Origin: Atrina japonica
Lineage: Eukaryota; Mollusca; Bivalvia; Pterioida; Pinnidae
Direction of reading: 5' to 3'
NCBI GenBank assembly: GCA_030159075.1
Contig: BROG01000459.1
Coordinates: 539,647-603,646 of the forward strand
Length of the DNA stretch: 64,000 nt
The notes beneath the pieces were generated by a model. That model searched no databases, was not told the DNA's origin, and saw only the letters and a list, made by a program, of their open reading frames with translations. Every line of letters begins with the position of its first letter. Within the stretch, counting starts at the first letter, position 1. Positions 48,960 to 61,104 of the stretch are shown here, piece after piece. Made by a program: the position numbers and the translations under genes.

Positions 48960-49917
48960 CATACATACATATGGTGTTGCAGCAGGATTAAACATCATGC
49001 AGTATGATACAGGTAAAATGCAAAGCACCTGTAACAGTAAGGTCAGCTACTATATAAATTAGCAATTCATTTGCCATTTTTCTGTTTGGTACAACAGAAC
49101 AGAACTAAAGGAATTTGTCATATTTATCCAGGAAAATATTTTGCATAATGAGTTGATGTTCTTTGTAAATACAAATCCATTGCCTGCCTTAATTAACATG
49201 AAGTTCTGACTCTCTGCCATGGGATTGCCTATATTTGTGTGGAAGTGTAAATAGAGGATAAGGTGGTCTCTTTCTTATTGAATGGAATTTACAGGAGAAA
49301 TTAAAAAAAGAATAAAAAAAAAAAACCTGATTTGACATGAATTGCAGGGGTGAGTCACTTCAATGGTTTACGCTCCGTGTCACATTAATCCTTCATGCCC
49401 ATACTTTGATTGACAGCCCTTGCAATTGGTGATCAGAAGTTTGGACACAAAATTTATGCGATGCATGTGAGGAACTGAAAATGCAGCAGTTTGAAATCAG
49501 ACTTCTGTATTGCCTTGTTGACTGATCTACTTTTGTAAATACTGTTATGCCTTGGTACAGAGTATAAATATGAGATACATATAATTAGAGTGGTTAGAAT
49601 ATTAATTTTTTTTCTTATTTCCAAATACTATATACCTGGAATTTTTCGCCCTGGTTATTTCCACCCTTGCATGGCAGATGACATATTCGCGCCATCTTAA
49701 AGTCTCCCTAAATCACCGTAGCCTCACATATGGCGTGTACGACCGTGCCTCAATTGTTTAGCGGGAAAATTTGGCTTTTATTTTAAATTCACACTCTTAT
49801 CTTAGGAAGAAAATTGCAAAATTAAACCGAAGCGAAAATGTCTAGGTATACAGCAAAAGACTGGCCATATCATGTTACATGTCGATAGTTTGTGATCAAA
49901 TTGATTCATGAATCTTT
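48960..49917. other. Intronic DNA, nothing recognised
   Basis: Unique sequence. 49640-49850 is slightly richer in CpG (TTCGCGCC, GGCGTGTACGACC) but shows no ORF. Confidence 0.4.
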
Positions 49918-49929
49918 ATGAAATATAAA

Positions 49930-50214
49930 GAGCCGGCCTGGCTCAGTCGGTAGCGCGCTCGACTCTTGATCGTGAGGTCGTGAGTTCGAGTCCAGCCGGC
50001 GGCAGGTTGGTTTCCTGTCTGTCGGATGAGACAGTAAAAAACGTGGTCCCGTGTCACAGTAGGTGTCGGCACGTTAAAGAACCCTCACTGCTCAATGGCC
50101 GTAAGTGCCGAGCATAGGCCAAAATTTGAAGCCCTTCACCGGTATTTGGTGACGTCTCCATATGAGTGAAATATTCTTGAGTGGGATGTTAAACAACAAT
50201 AAACAAACAAACAA
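49930..50214 (+). mobile_element. SINE-A, full-length, with perfect 12 bp TSD
   Basis: AGCCGGCCTGGCTCAGTCGG head, GTGAGTTCGAGTCCAGCC B box, GTCGGATGAGACAGTAAAAA core, GGCACGTTAAAGAACCCTC, GCATAGGCCAAAATTTGAAG and GAGTGGGATGTTAAACAACA, AAACAAACAAACA tail. The duplication ATGAAATATAAA is exact at 49918-49929 and 50215-50226, indicating a young insertion. Confidence 0.95.
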
Positions 50215-50226
50215 ATGAAATATAAA

Positions 50227-51159
50227 TATTGTTTTCAGTATTGGTATGGCACAGAAAATACGTCATTGAAGTGTTATTATTGCAAATTATATATCAGGCC
50301 ATCCATGACATATGATTGTCATTGTGTCGTCACATATCAGTGTCAAGTTTCTCTTTTGTAGCTGTCCAAAAAAAATGTGACCTCTTTTTCATAAATGTGA
50401 CTACCATTCTCAAATGTTGCACCTCTCAAAGTTTTCCTTTGTCATAGTGTCTCATGGGTTTCGAGTCTCATAGGCTGCATAAAATCGTAAGTCTCTCTCA
50501 CAATAAAGAAATCATTAGAAATACATTTGTACTGACAGAAAGAACAAGAGTTGATGCTTTTAAGTTTTGATAATGTTATAGAAAACAGGACTATAAAATC
50601 TGGCGTCATAAGAGAGTAAATGAGAAGTTAAACTTGAATACATTTGGTCCTTATCAGACTATCTCTCGGCCCATTTAAATATTAAATAATTAAACCTTTT
50701 AGTGTGAACAATTATACAATGTACATATAAACCTGTAGTGCCACGGTCACTTCTATAAACATTGTGATGTTTATTTCTGGTCTTGAGTTATATTTACATA
50801 TACGGGTTAAATCCCTCCTCATACTTTGACTAAATACACCATGTTTTAGATGTACTTTTGCAGGTGGTAGTAGTTTAAAAAGTTGAAAAAAAAAATTAAT
50901 GCAGAAATAATTGTCATTTATTTAGCTATTATAGGTGCCACTTGAAATAACTCCTGTAGAGGTAGACAGCATTTTTAATTTGTTAATAGGAGGTGACATG
51001 TATTGCTGTTAGATATAAATCTAATGTGACGTTTGGCTCCAAATTAAGATAGAAGGATGTCAGTTTAAAAATGTCCTGTGACATTCCTAGTCTTGAGTCT
51101 ACAAACAATGTTAAGGACAAAATATGTGGTTTTTCACTTAAAATTGTAACTCCTGGCAT
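50227..51159. other. Intronic DNA, nothing recognised
   Basis: Unique AT-rich sequence. Confidence 0.45.
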
Positions 51160-51263
51160 TCACCATTTATCCCTAAAGACATTTAATTTAGACTTGATAT
51201 ACATATGTACATGTAAGTCATTGAATTACAGAATCCATTGTTTCCCAGGGGATAATGAGTTAA
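51160..51263 (-). mobile_element. TTAA-MITE copy, diverged, with internal insertion
   Basis: CCATTTATCCCTAAAGAC start, then ATATACATATGTACATG inserted before TAAGTCATTGAATTACAG; end GTTTCCCAGGGGATAATGAGTTAA. It lies 48 bp before R1 copy 2. Confidence 0.8.
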
Positions 51264-51310
51264 TATTTGCTATACTCATGGTGTTGATCTGTGAATTGTC
51301 TTTGCAGGTT

Positions 51311-51751
51311 CCTGTGTCATTTTAAGTTACTCTTGACCAGAAATTAAAAAAATTTGATGTAACAGGAGAGAGAAACTAGAATTTACCACCAGTGGCATCA
51401 AACCCCTACCTACATTGTATTAGTCTTAGAACTCGCTTTGCGATTTCCTATTGCATTGCCAGTTAATTATTGTTGTAATGTATCAGGAAGGTTTAGTAAA
51501 ATCCATATATCCTGGTGGGATGGAGTCTTGTGAACCTTTTGTTGACCTGGCCAAGTTTAAATTTTAGGTAATTAAGCATAACATTTAAGTTATACTGACT
51601 GGAGTAATCGTTCCTAATTGTCGCCATACATAAGATAATATCCAGTGAGGAATAAAACGTTTTCCCTGTGCAGCTTTTCTTAATTGAAAAGTGAGTAAAA
51701 TCATCCGTATGATAATCAAAAGGTTACACCACCTTCCATCTTGTTTGAATC
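51311..51751. mobile_element. R1 dispersed repeat, copy 2
   Basis: Collinear with 45364-45760, with one longer segment near 51660-51720 (CTGTGCAGCTTTTCTTAATT) absent from copy 1. The end CCATCTTGTTTGAATC matches CCATCTTGTGTGAACC. Confidence 0.8.
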
Positions 51752-52171
51752 TGACAATACACCATTGCAATGCATGATAGTTTGGTTTATTGTTACATGT
51801 ACATCCACCTTGGCATTAATGGTATTCCATATTATATATCTGAATAGTACATGTAAGTAAGAGAGGTGGTAAGTAATTCAGCTTTACATTTTGTATTAAT
51901 ATCACTAAAAGCAAACCGCAAATTTACATATCCCTGTTTTTCGCAGAAATTTGTCTGTTGACGAACTCATGATTGATCTAAAATAACTCTACTCTCACTC
52001 GGCTCTTTGTATAGGGGTTTATTTCCATGGGTTGTAATTTTAACATATGTTTTGTACTTCTGTACCTTAACACAATCACACTTTTTTGATTTCCAAATTG
52101 GGAATAACTTGAAATAATCAGAAAAAAATAAACGGGGTCTGCAAAGGTTGCTTGTAATATAAAATGAAGGT

Positions 52172-52353
52172 GCAGTGGAACCAAGCCTGAAGATCCTTAC
52201 ACTTAAGAGACCACCTCACATTTAGGAGAACACCTTACTTAAGAGACCACCTCACATTTATGACCAAATATTCAGTCTCTTGATATATATCTAACAAGTA
52301 CAGAGCCTCACTAATCAGACCACTTTGGTATAAATAGCGAGGTTCCACTGTAT
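52172..52353. mobile_element. ~180 bp TIR element, ACAGTGGAACC ends
   Basis: Left GCAGTGGAACCAAGCCTGA, right GCGAGGTTCCACTGTATA. The interior has two copies of CTTAAGAGACCACCTCACAT. Confidence 0.75.
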
Positions 52354-54367
52354 ATACTTTATTAAAACTTATTCAATGTTTCTTAAAGTCACAGATAAGT
52401 CAATACATTGAATATAGCGATTATTCACCAGGTATTATTTTCTCCCCATACTGTTATGATATAGACTGTTGTGTGTTATTTAGATATAGACTGTTGTGTG
52501 TTATTTAGCCGCTGGATGACAATACATTTACAGGTAGAATATAAATATTGACATAGAATCTATTGATCTTCGTTTGTCTACGTGTTTCCATCTGAGTATG
52601 CTAGATGTCTTTGTCCACTCTACTCAGAACTAGATCTATGCCACTACATGTACCTTATAACTGGGCATTTCCTGTAATGATATATAGCCGTACAGTACTG
52701 TGATTAGCCTTAGAAGATATCTGGCTATATTTATCTACCCATTCCAAAGCCAATAACACCCATAGACAAATGGTGTTGATATCAGATGATTGATAGATTG
52801 ACTGCTGTCTTAGTCCTCTGAGTGTTTGTTTATAAGCTGTTGTTATACAGGTGAACTTGTGTCAGTTCATGACCTAGAATTTATCCAACATGTTGTTGTA
52901 ATGGAGATGCCTGTTCCTCTTACATGTTAACTGATACTCTCAGTCTTATCCTGCTCGGTGTGATAAAAAAGACAACAAATATGTAAGCAATGATATGAAG
53001 CACATAAGTCAAACGCATGTCCTTGTTTGTTCAGTTGTTTTAACAGTAAAATCATGGTGTAACCAAGAGATGAAAAACTACATCTAATGATTGAAGTCTG
53101 TTTCCTGCATGTTTTTCCCATTAATCAAGTCGTGGGAGCTTTCTCTCATAAAATTACTTTGTTATAAATCTCTGTAATTTTGTTTTTAATTTTCTGTATA
53201 GTAAAACTGTGATACATTTAATAGGATAACTTCAATATATTTTCCCTCCCTTTTGCCTTCTGGCTCTGTGTGATCAGAAGCCCTTGCTTTGCTGTTTCTT
53301 TTTTCTTTTTTAGCAAATAAGTTTAACCCTGTGTCAGATTTAAATACTTCTGAAATATATTCCTTACTGTTACTGTGACTAAAATTGTTGAATTTGCATC
53401 TACAATAAATGAAAGTGATTAGAATTTAATTTCTTTGTCCATTTTGGGTTTCAAGATTTAAAAACACATTATCTTAGTCTTGCATGGGTTTGATATCACA
53501 AACTCAATTAATGCAATCATTATTGAGATTATCTTACTGTAAGACTTGTGAAAAATGCTTTGATAATAAAATTGACTCTCTGTGTCTTGTTTTAGCACCT
53601 CAGAAATATCACATCAAAATGGATTCTGTAATTATATGTATGTACATGTAATATTAATCCTTTTGAAACCTTCCAGTTTTGTCACCTTTCATTCAGCTTC
53701 AAAGTTAAAGCATGTATTGTTTTCCGTGATGTACTAAATATAGACATTTTGTAGCCATATTAAGCATTTTCATCAAATCTTTGTATCATTTTATCATACT
53801 AGGTTACATAAAAATGATGGTGCATAAAGCTATTTCACTCACACAAACTGTTGTTTCATGTTATAGTGATTTTTTATTAATACACAAATTGTTCTCATTT
53901 GTTCCGCAGTTTTTTGTTACCTCCCACAATCATGCGAAGGCCATATTTAGGGCAGTTGATTACTTTATGGCCCTTCGTGTCAATAGCATTCTGCCTCTTC
54001 TTGTTTCTCTTCATTCATATTCTTTAGAAAATATGAGTAATGGTGATCCAGCATTGATCCGTGATGTCTTGTCCCAATGGAAATGCTAATATAATTGGCA
54101 GTGTAAAGAATATAAACATGTAAATTGACGTCACAATAGACCAATCTGTTTTTCAAATGATTGCGTGTTGTATTTCATGTACTAGCTACAGTGTAACAGC
54201 AGTAATTCTTTCTCATTGTGATGGTGGTTGAACAAATCACTTTTAAATATTCATTTGAAGGAGATTTTTGTTTTTATTTTTTTTAAATAATGAGATGGAT
54301 TTTATTAACCTCCTGTAGAATCAGAAAGCAGTCAGCTGTTACATGGACAATCAACTCTACAGTCAAG
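52354..54367. other. Intronic DNA; 28 bp tandem duplication at 52455-52509
   Basis: 52455-52509 is two copies of ATATAGACTGTTGTGTGTTA plus TTTAG. The rest is unique, and the 102-codon ORF at 53781-54089 has no recognisable domain. Confidence 0.5.
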
Positions 54368-54510
54368 GGCTGCACTGTCCTTCGGATGAGACAGGCTCAA
54401 TGGCTGTAAGTGCAAAGCATAGGGGAAAATTTGAAGCGTTTCATCGGCATTTGGTGATGTCTCCATATGAGTGAAATATTCTTGAGTGGGATGTTCAACA
54501 ACAACAAACA
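54368..54510 (+). mobile_element. SINE-A, truncated and internally deleted
   Basis: CTGTCCTTCGGATGAGACAG joins directly to GCTCAATGGCTGTAAGTGC (about 60 bp of core missing), then GCATAGGGGAAAATTTGAAG and GAGTGGGATGTTCAACAACA. Confidence 0.88.
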
Positions 54511-54744
54511 TCAAGGGCTGCAAAGATGTATCTGTTTGTCTTTCTTTGTATCTCTCCCCCTCCTCCCCAATAATAGGAGGGTCATTTGTGGTTTTTTTTC
54601 TCTAAATAATGAAGCATGTAGCGATGTATAGACATCTTTGAAATGGCTTAAGACTCTAGCATAGTTCCATCACTTTAACGTTTCTTAGGTATTGCTGTTG
54701 TGTTATCCCAGTATTAGTGGTAAAATATTTTATGACAGTTATGA

Positions 54745-54903
54745 TACATTGTCTCGAGAGACCACTGTCATGAAAGACCACCTGCCGTGGAAGACCACAT
54801 TCATAAACTCATTTGGTTAAACATTTCTTTCATTGGTACCTCTCTTGAGAGGCCACATTTTTGTGGCAGATGGAGTGGTCTCTCAAGACAGGTTCCACTG
54901 TAC
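54745..54903. mobile_element. ACAGTGGAACCTGTC-family TIR element, inverse orientation
   Basis: Left TTGTCTCGAGAGACCACTG; right GTGGTCTCTCAAGACAGGTT then CCACTGTAC. The interior GGCAGATGGAGTGGTCTC is the reverse of the 26142 copy. Confidence 0.75.
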
Positions 54904-55097
54904 TTTGTACCATATGTAAGTACATTGGGATTAAATGAAAACAAAAATAACCCAGCTGTCATCACCTACAAATGTGGTCCGTAAATGCATTGCCACTTGT
55001 TTGGTTTTAAACTGACCACATGAATATCAATGAGAGTTGTTTAGCCTCCTATAAGTATTAAGAAAAACTCTGTTAGCTGTCTATTACAATTACCTAG

Positions 55098-55660
55098 ACA
55101 GTGGAACCTGTCCTAGAGACCAATCATAAAATACTATCTGTCTTGTAAGACAGCTCTCATAAAAGAACACCTTGTTTTGTGAGACCACTGTCATAGATCA
55201 CCTGTCATGTGAGACCACTGTCATGGAAGACCACCTATCTTGTCAGATCACTGTCATAAAAGATCATCTTGTCTTGTGAGACTACTGTCATGGAAGATCA
55301 CCTGTCTTGTGAGACTACTGTCGTGAAAGACCATCTTGTCTTTTGAGACAAGTCATGGTAGATCACCGGTCTTGTGAGACTACTGTCATGGAAGATCACC
55401 GGTCTTGTGAGACCACTGTCATGGTAGATCACCTGTCTTGTAAGACCACTGTCATGGAAGAACATCTTGTCTTGTGAGACCACTGTCATGGTAGATCACT
55501 GGTCTTGTGAGACCACTGTCATGGAAGACCATCTTGTCTTGTGAGACCACTGTCATGGTAGATCACTGGTATTGTGAGACCACTGTCATGGTAGATCACT
55601 GGTATTGTGAGACCACTGTCAAGAAAGACCACCTGTCTTATTCGATCACATTCTGAAAAC
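55098..55660. repeat. Minisatellite grown inside a TIR element, ~36 bp unit
   Basis: It begins with the TIR ACAGTGGAACCTGTCCTAGA. It then runs as about 14 copies of CTTGTGAGACCACTGTCATG followed by GAAGATCACCTGT or a variant, and closes with GACCACCTGTCTTATTCG and CACATTCTGAAAACCACACG, which resembles element interior. The unit is element-derived. Minus-strand frames reading LTRPVIYHDSG are repeat by-products. Confidence 0.88.
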
Positions 55661-55676
55661 CACACGATTTGCTCTA

Positions 55677-55722
55677 CAGCTGAAAAATTGTTGAGCGTGG
55701 CATAAACCAATATTCAAAATCA
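55677..55722 (+). mobile_element. SINE-B tail fragment
   Basis: AGCTGAAAAATTGTTGAGCG then TGGCATAAACCAATATTCAAAAT. Confidence 0.75.
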
Positions 55723-56247
55723 GATTGATTAGTTATGAGACACAGGAAACAAAGTCCATGGATTGCTGTTAATCAAACAAACTGACAACACAAATATTAC
55801 ACATTTGGTTGGATACATGAGTCAAACAACATGCTTGATTTCATTGGTCACCTTTTATTAATCATGTAACACTTGACCTGATTGGTCAAGTGTGAAAAGC
55901 AAACAGTTTGTTCACTTGATGTAATTGGTGTAATCTATTAAGTAGAAATGTCTTTTATATGACAAGTTGATTTAAATCACTGGCATATTTGACAAATGTG
56001 TATAGCAGGTACTTCACTTACTCTATTTTTCTGCAGTAAATCAGATTGCTCATTCCACCTGTGTAAATAAATACAGAATCACATCTGATTGCATGTTATT
56101 GATCACGGTGATGGCAACATGAATTCTGTCATAATTTATTTGTGAATGAATGTATATTGTCTATCCTGTATGTTTCATATGAGCGTGTGAAAATGATAAA
56201 GTGTCCAGTAGTTTTCTCTTATCTCTTGGTGAGCAGATGCTTGTCTA
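55723..56247. other. Intronic DNA, nothing recognised
   Basis: Unique AT-rich sequence with a repeated GATTGGTCA word near 55845-55890. Confidence 0.4.
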
Positions 56248-56336
56248 TTAACCCATCAACCCCTGAAAAACATTTGACTCTTCTGTAAATCAATGTGTAG
56301 ACCAGTCCAAATGTGCTTTTAGGGGTAAATGGGTAA
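56248..56336 (+). mobile_element. TTAA-MITE copy
   Basis: TTAACCCATCAACCCCTGAA start, CTTCTGTAAATCAATG then a short deletion, end TTAGGGGTAAATGGGTAA. It stops 14 bp before the hAT-like element. Confidence 0.9.
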
Positions 56337-56350
56337 ATGATATTATTATA

Positions 56351-56687
56351 CAGGGATAGAAATTGAACTCTGCAATCAAGGAGCCATCTGGGCTCGTATG
56401 TCAGGATTTTTGGAGCCCAGTTGCATATCTGGAAGCCCAGAAATCAGCTCTTCCTATAAAATGCTATTTAAGAAACCTTATCACAAAAACATATTTTAAA
56501 ATAGTTCATACACTAGCTACATGTAGCAAGGTATACTCGTTTACAAGAATATCAGTTGAAATTGTGAAAGTGCCAGATATACCCCCAAATTTTCAGCAGC
56601 CACCTGGGCTACCACACTGAAATCTACTAGCCCAGCTTAGTTTTTACTTGCCATGGGCTACTGTGCCCCTGCTAATTTCTATCCCTG
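56351..56687. mobile_element. hAT-like MITE, 337 bp, CAGGGATAGAAATT TIRs
   Basis: Left CAGGGATAGAAATT and right AATTTCTATCCCTG are exact 14 bp inverted repeats. Sub-terminal GAGCCATCTGGGCTCG and GCCACCTGGGCTACC/ACTAGCCCAGC are also partly inverted. Flanking 8-mers TTATTATA and TTATATCA are an imperfect 8 bp duplication, as expected for hAT. No transposase was seen; the 85-codon frame inside is incidental. Confidence 0.85.
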
Positions 56688-56749
56688 TTATATCACACAT
56701 GTACAGTCATTGGGGCTGGTGATACAGATACGTTATGTAGCCTTTAAGT

Positions 56750-57265
56750 ACTGTGAAATCTCGCTGTCTCGAAAATCACTGGACTGCCCTGTTTACTTCT
56801 AGATATCTGAAATTTGAGAAAACCAAATTTTCAATTCAAATATTTTCTATTCTTTTTGGACAATGAATAGACCTGCTCAATGTACTGCTTAATTCAATGG
56901 ATCTAAGCAATTATTGATTACACTTTCATCTTGGCTCGTTAAAGGAAGTTGATTGTCCTGTGTTTTGCAGGTAAACAAGTAAATATTAAGAATGATTTTT
57001 GCGTACACAATATAAACCTTCTATCGCATATACTAACTGTTATATTTCTATCGCATATACTAACTTCGAGATAACAAGTGTAATATTTTCGATACTTCAG
57101 ACTAGAAAAATACTTTGAGATTTCGAAATTTTGAGATAAACATTTCGCGATATCCAGAATAAAAATAGCATAAATATATAGTAATGAAATCGGGACCAAC
57201 CGTTCAACCTTGACATAACCAGAATTTTGACTCATCGGATTTTGATGTAACGAGATTCCACTGTA
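56750..57265. mobile_element. ~515 bp TIR element, ACAGTGGAATCTCG family
   Basis: Left TACTGTGAAATCTCGCTGTC, right GATGTAACGAGATTCCACTG then TAA; imperfect inverted ends. The interior is rich in TTCGAGATA/GAGATTTCG/ATTTTGAGATAA words. A shorter reverse copy lies at 10383-10540. No intact ORF. Confidence 0.75.
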
Positions 57266-57476
57266 ATTGTTTTCTTGAATTGTCTGCTAAAAATTAATGT
57301 TGGCTACAAAGCGATCCCATATTCTGAAACACTGAAAAAAATTCATTTGAAATAGGTGAAGCTAAAAAAAAAATTAATTTAGGCAATACTTGCCATTGCT
57401 GCAGCTAAATGTAGGGATCCAATCAAATTACATTTTATATTCTTGAAAATATGAAATCATATGCATGTATTACTTG

Positions 57477-57776
57477 GCAGGCATTTTTCTATAGTTTCAA
57501 CAGGGCAAAAATCGGCCCCATTCCCAATGCAAAATACATGATTTTTTTCCTAATTGATGAAAAACTTCCCAATTTGGTGTTGAGGCCAAGATAAATTAAT
57601 TAATGTAAAGGAAATTACATTTAAAAAGAGATTAAGTTACATTTTTAAACTCCCATGGGTGCAAACAATTTTTCCCGATTTGACACAAATTCATGTTAAA
57701 ATTCCCAATGGTATCACCAATGGCATTTTCCCAAAAGTGACAGAAAAAGGCCTGCAAGTGACAGAAAAAGGCCTGC
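57477..57776. mobile_element. ~300 bp TIR element (GCAGGCCTTTTTCT family), copy 2
   Basis: Left GCAGGCATTTTTCTATAG; right GACAGAAAAAGGCCTGC, which is tandemly duplicated (57735-57755 and 57756-57776). The interior CGGCCCCATTCCCAATGCAA and GATTTGACACAAATTCATG match copy 1 at 38922. Confidence 0.85.
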
Positions 57777-58628
57777 TTGGTTAACACAACCTAATATGTA
57801 TACACTCGTGGCTTGATATTTTTGTATGAACTCACAAAGTTAATAGTTTAACATGTATATTTGAATCATAAAAAATATATGTTAAAAATCTTAAAAGCAC
57901 AGACTGTAAAAAAAAGAATAGTATTACAAGATCACCTCAGACACAACTGTGTATTGATGTTTTGAAATTTGATACACATTCAGAGATCTTGATAAATATG
58001 TAATTACTGGATTTTTACCAGCATTGTAATCATATAGGTGCTATAGAGATGAGATACTAGTTGGAATGTAAACAGATAATTGTATTGATACAACATGCCA
58101 GTAAATTCTGCAGCATTATTTTATTGACTTTTTGTAGCTGTGTTTTAGTACGGCTCTTACAAGAAATGACAGTCCTTGAAGAAACTGCTCTTTTTGTAAT
58201 TGCTTTTATAAATATTTTTCCTAATGTAATTTTCTGCAAAAGCAATGCAAGTTTAAGGTTTTGAATCTGTCAGGGCCATCTAGTGTTTGGATCATCTGTC
58301 TGTCTGTTTGTCTTTCTGTCTGTCTGTAATTTCATCCCGCTTACATACTAAGTGCAATATTTAAAGTTTGGATTGTGATACAGTAACCAAACTTAGACTT
58401 TAAGTTCATCTAAGGGTTGTTCACACTTCACTGACATCACATGCCCCTGGGGGTGGGGTGGGGTCAAAATCTAGGACATTGCAATATTTAAAGTATACAT
58501 ACATATGTATTATTTGCCAGCATAGATGTGAATTTGTGTTTCACAAACATATCTTGTTTTTATTTACGATGAGACTCAGGTGACCTTTCTTGACCAGTCT
58601 CATCTGTTGAAGTTAAATGTAGATATGG
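57777..58628. other. Intronic DNA; CTGT run near 58296-58327
   Basis: No gene was recognised. It has a CTGTCTGTCTGTTTG run and a G-rich GGGGGTGGGGTGGGG at 58448-58462. Confidence 0.5.
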
Positions 58629-59002
58629 CAGGGTTCGAAATTAGCACTAGTCCCCTAGTCCAAGACTAGTAACTTTTGCAGCGTTACTAGTCAAGGTTGT
58701 GTGTTCAGCTAGTGTGGTTGACTAGTAGAATTTCTGTATAAAAATTGCAATATAAAACATGAGCCAGGATTAATGAAAGCTTATAACATACATTTAACAT
58801 CAGAATTACCTACATTGTAAGCAGCTCCTTATTTCTTTCTTAACTCAAACAAAGGTAATCATAGTTGTTTTGACTTATGACAGTATTAAAACACAAAAAT
58901 AGGGTCACTTTGGGGCTAATGAATTTGTTGTAGAACTAGAAAAAATTTCTTTCCAACAAGTCCAACTGACCTGTGAGACACAGTTGCTAAATTCGACCCC
59001 TG
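58629..59002. mobile_element. hAT-like MITE, 374 bp, CAGGG.TCGAA.TTAGCA TIRs
   Basis: Left CAGGGTTCGAAATTAGCA; right TGCTAAATTCGACCCCTG, inverted with two mismatches. Sub-terminal repeats of ACTAGT/CTAGTC fill the left side. GATATGG and GATATGA flank the two ends and may be the remains of a target duplication. No transposase ORF. Confidence 0.8.
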
Positions 59003-60134
59003 GATATGAGTAAAAGGTTTAGACATGCTGAACATAAAATATCAAAAACTAGATCTACTCAACCAAGTCTCTTCATGACCGACAAGGCTCCTTCTGTCTT
59101 GGGTTTAAAATTATGATTTTTGGATTGGAAATTTGTACCCTACAGAGAGATTCATTGAAGAGGTATGTTTATGAGTTATTACATTTCTGGAGCATATAAA
59201 AGTGAGGAGATGAATGCAGAAAATATATTTAAGTTTTGATTTTATCAACTACAATAAATAACTTGATAGAATTTATGAAGGAGTGCATGAGTGACTTTTT
59301 GCAGTTGTTGATATGTACACTTAGAAGCAATCAATTCAGTGTGGAGACATATGAAATACTGGATACCTGGACAATTTCTAACCTGGTGGGATAGAGTCTT
59401 GTAAAATTACACAGCTGGAGTTATCAGTCCATTTTGTCACCATGGCTATGAGTATTCAGTGATCAAATTTTTGTAAATAATTCTATATATAATATCTATG
59501 ATATTGTAATTATGTACTAAAAAAGCTAGTAAACATGTACCTGTAAACTGCCTTGAAGTGATTTTTGATATATTTCAAATTGAAATGATACTGTCATTTC
59601 AAAGTGATTTAAATAAGAGAAATGTAAAAATAGTTAGTATTGAAATACTAAAAAAAAATAATCATATATATTCAAGTGATGCTCTAAAGAAAGGTGAGGT
59701 GTAGAATTTCATGCTTTGTATTTTCCCACATTACATCTGTCTTTCGTTAGGAATATCTATCACGGTGGTCAGGGATCAGAGGAATCGGTTACCTACAGTA
59801 TTCATGTTACAACATAACACAGAGATTTGTAGACTATATGCTGATTGGTGTGTATTGACTGAACTTTCATGAAATGGTTATAACACAATATCATAGTTAG
59901 TATTTGAAGTACAGACCAGCTTCCTCCCCAGATAACCCTGTCACTAGTATCATAAGTTTCTTACTCTTTGTATGTCAATAGAAACACAAAAGAAAACCAG
60001 CTGAAGGCCAAAACTACTGCTTTGTTGTCTTCTCCTCTTCAAGGGTGTCAGATTTTCAATTAAAAACATTAATCTAGAGACCACCATGCCTTATCATTAT
60101 GCTGTTGCTTTTTACACTTATAGAGATCATCAAA
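59003..60134. other. Intronic DNA with R1 fragment at 59378-59462
   Basis: 59378-59462 (CCTGGTGGGATAGAGTCTTG, TACACAGCTGGAGTTATC-like, TTTTGTCACCATGGCTATGA) matches part of R1, a third and truncated copy. The rest is unique. Confidence 0.55.
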
Positions 60135-60306
<172 letters not shown>

Positions 60307-60868
60307 GGAGGACACAGACACAGGGAGGTAAAAGAGAAAGAGGTGAGATGGGAGAGAAGGAAGGATGAAACAGACAACAGGCCTTTTTGCAAGAATTTTG
60401 TTGTAATGCATAGCAATGTACTTATATTTAATACCACACTCTTTCTACAGCTGTATAGACACTATCAATATCCTCCTCCTATGTGTTGCTGGCATACAAG
60501 ATGAGATCCATTGCTGTTTACACACCATATGAACTACCAGTCACTAGCTATCCAACTCTATTGTGCTAATTCTTCCACATGTTTTTAGTTTTACATATAG
60601 TTATCTTTTGGGATATTGGATTTATTTATCTATAGATTAGATTTCAGTGGTTGTGTAGATTCCCTAAGGCACATTTAGTTCTTTACTACTCAGTTGTGAT
60701 ATACTGTTATTTTGAATGGCAGAGTGAATTATTTTAAAAAAGAAACAATGATCTTGTATGGATTTGCTTAAGTCCAAACAAATATTGAATCTTGAAGTTA
60801 AAAATTACCAATATGGTTTTTATGATTTAGTGAACACAAGCACATGCACACATGCATGCATGTGCTCT
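60307..60868. other. Intronic DNA, nothing recognised
   Basis: Unique sequence with a purine-rich start. Confidence 0.4.
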
Positions 60869-60870
60869 TG

Positions 60871-60925
<55 letters not shown>

Positions 60926-60933
60926 ACACACAC
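60869..60933. repeat. (CT)n(CA)n compound microsatellite
   Basis: CT run to 60888 then CA run to 60933 with one T interruption. Confidence 0.97.
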
Positions 60934-61104
60934 TACAAAGGCAAATCTGAAAAATTGACCCCAAATGACCTCCTAATTTTCATGGCTTATGGCATTACAA
61001 CAGCATCTCAATTAACAGTATCTGTGTGACTTATCAGACCTGTACAAAACGAATATTGTTGCAGAAGAGATGTATTTAAAATTACATTTTTACTCTTTTT
61101 TAAG

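Noticed and set aside
53781..54089. 102-codon plus-strand ORF
   Set aside because: No family resemblance recognised and no supporting signals; left as chance.
58448..58462. G-rich run GGGGGTGGGGTGGGG as a quadruplex
   Set aside because: Only three separate G runs, so not a canonical motif.
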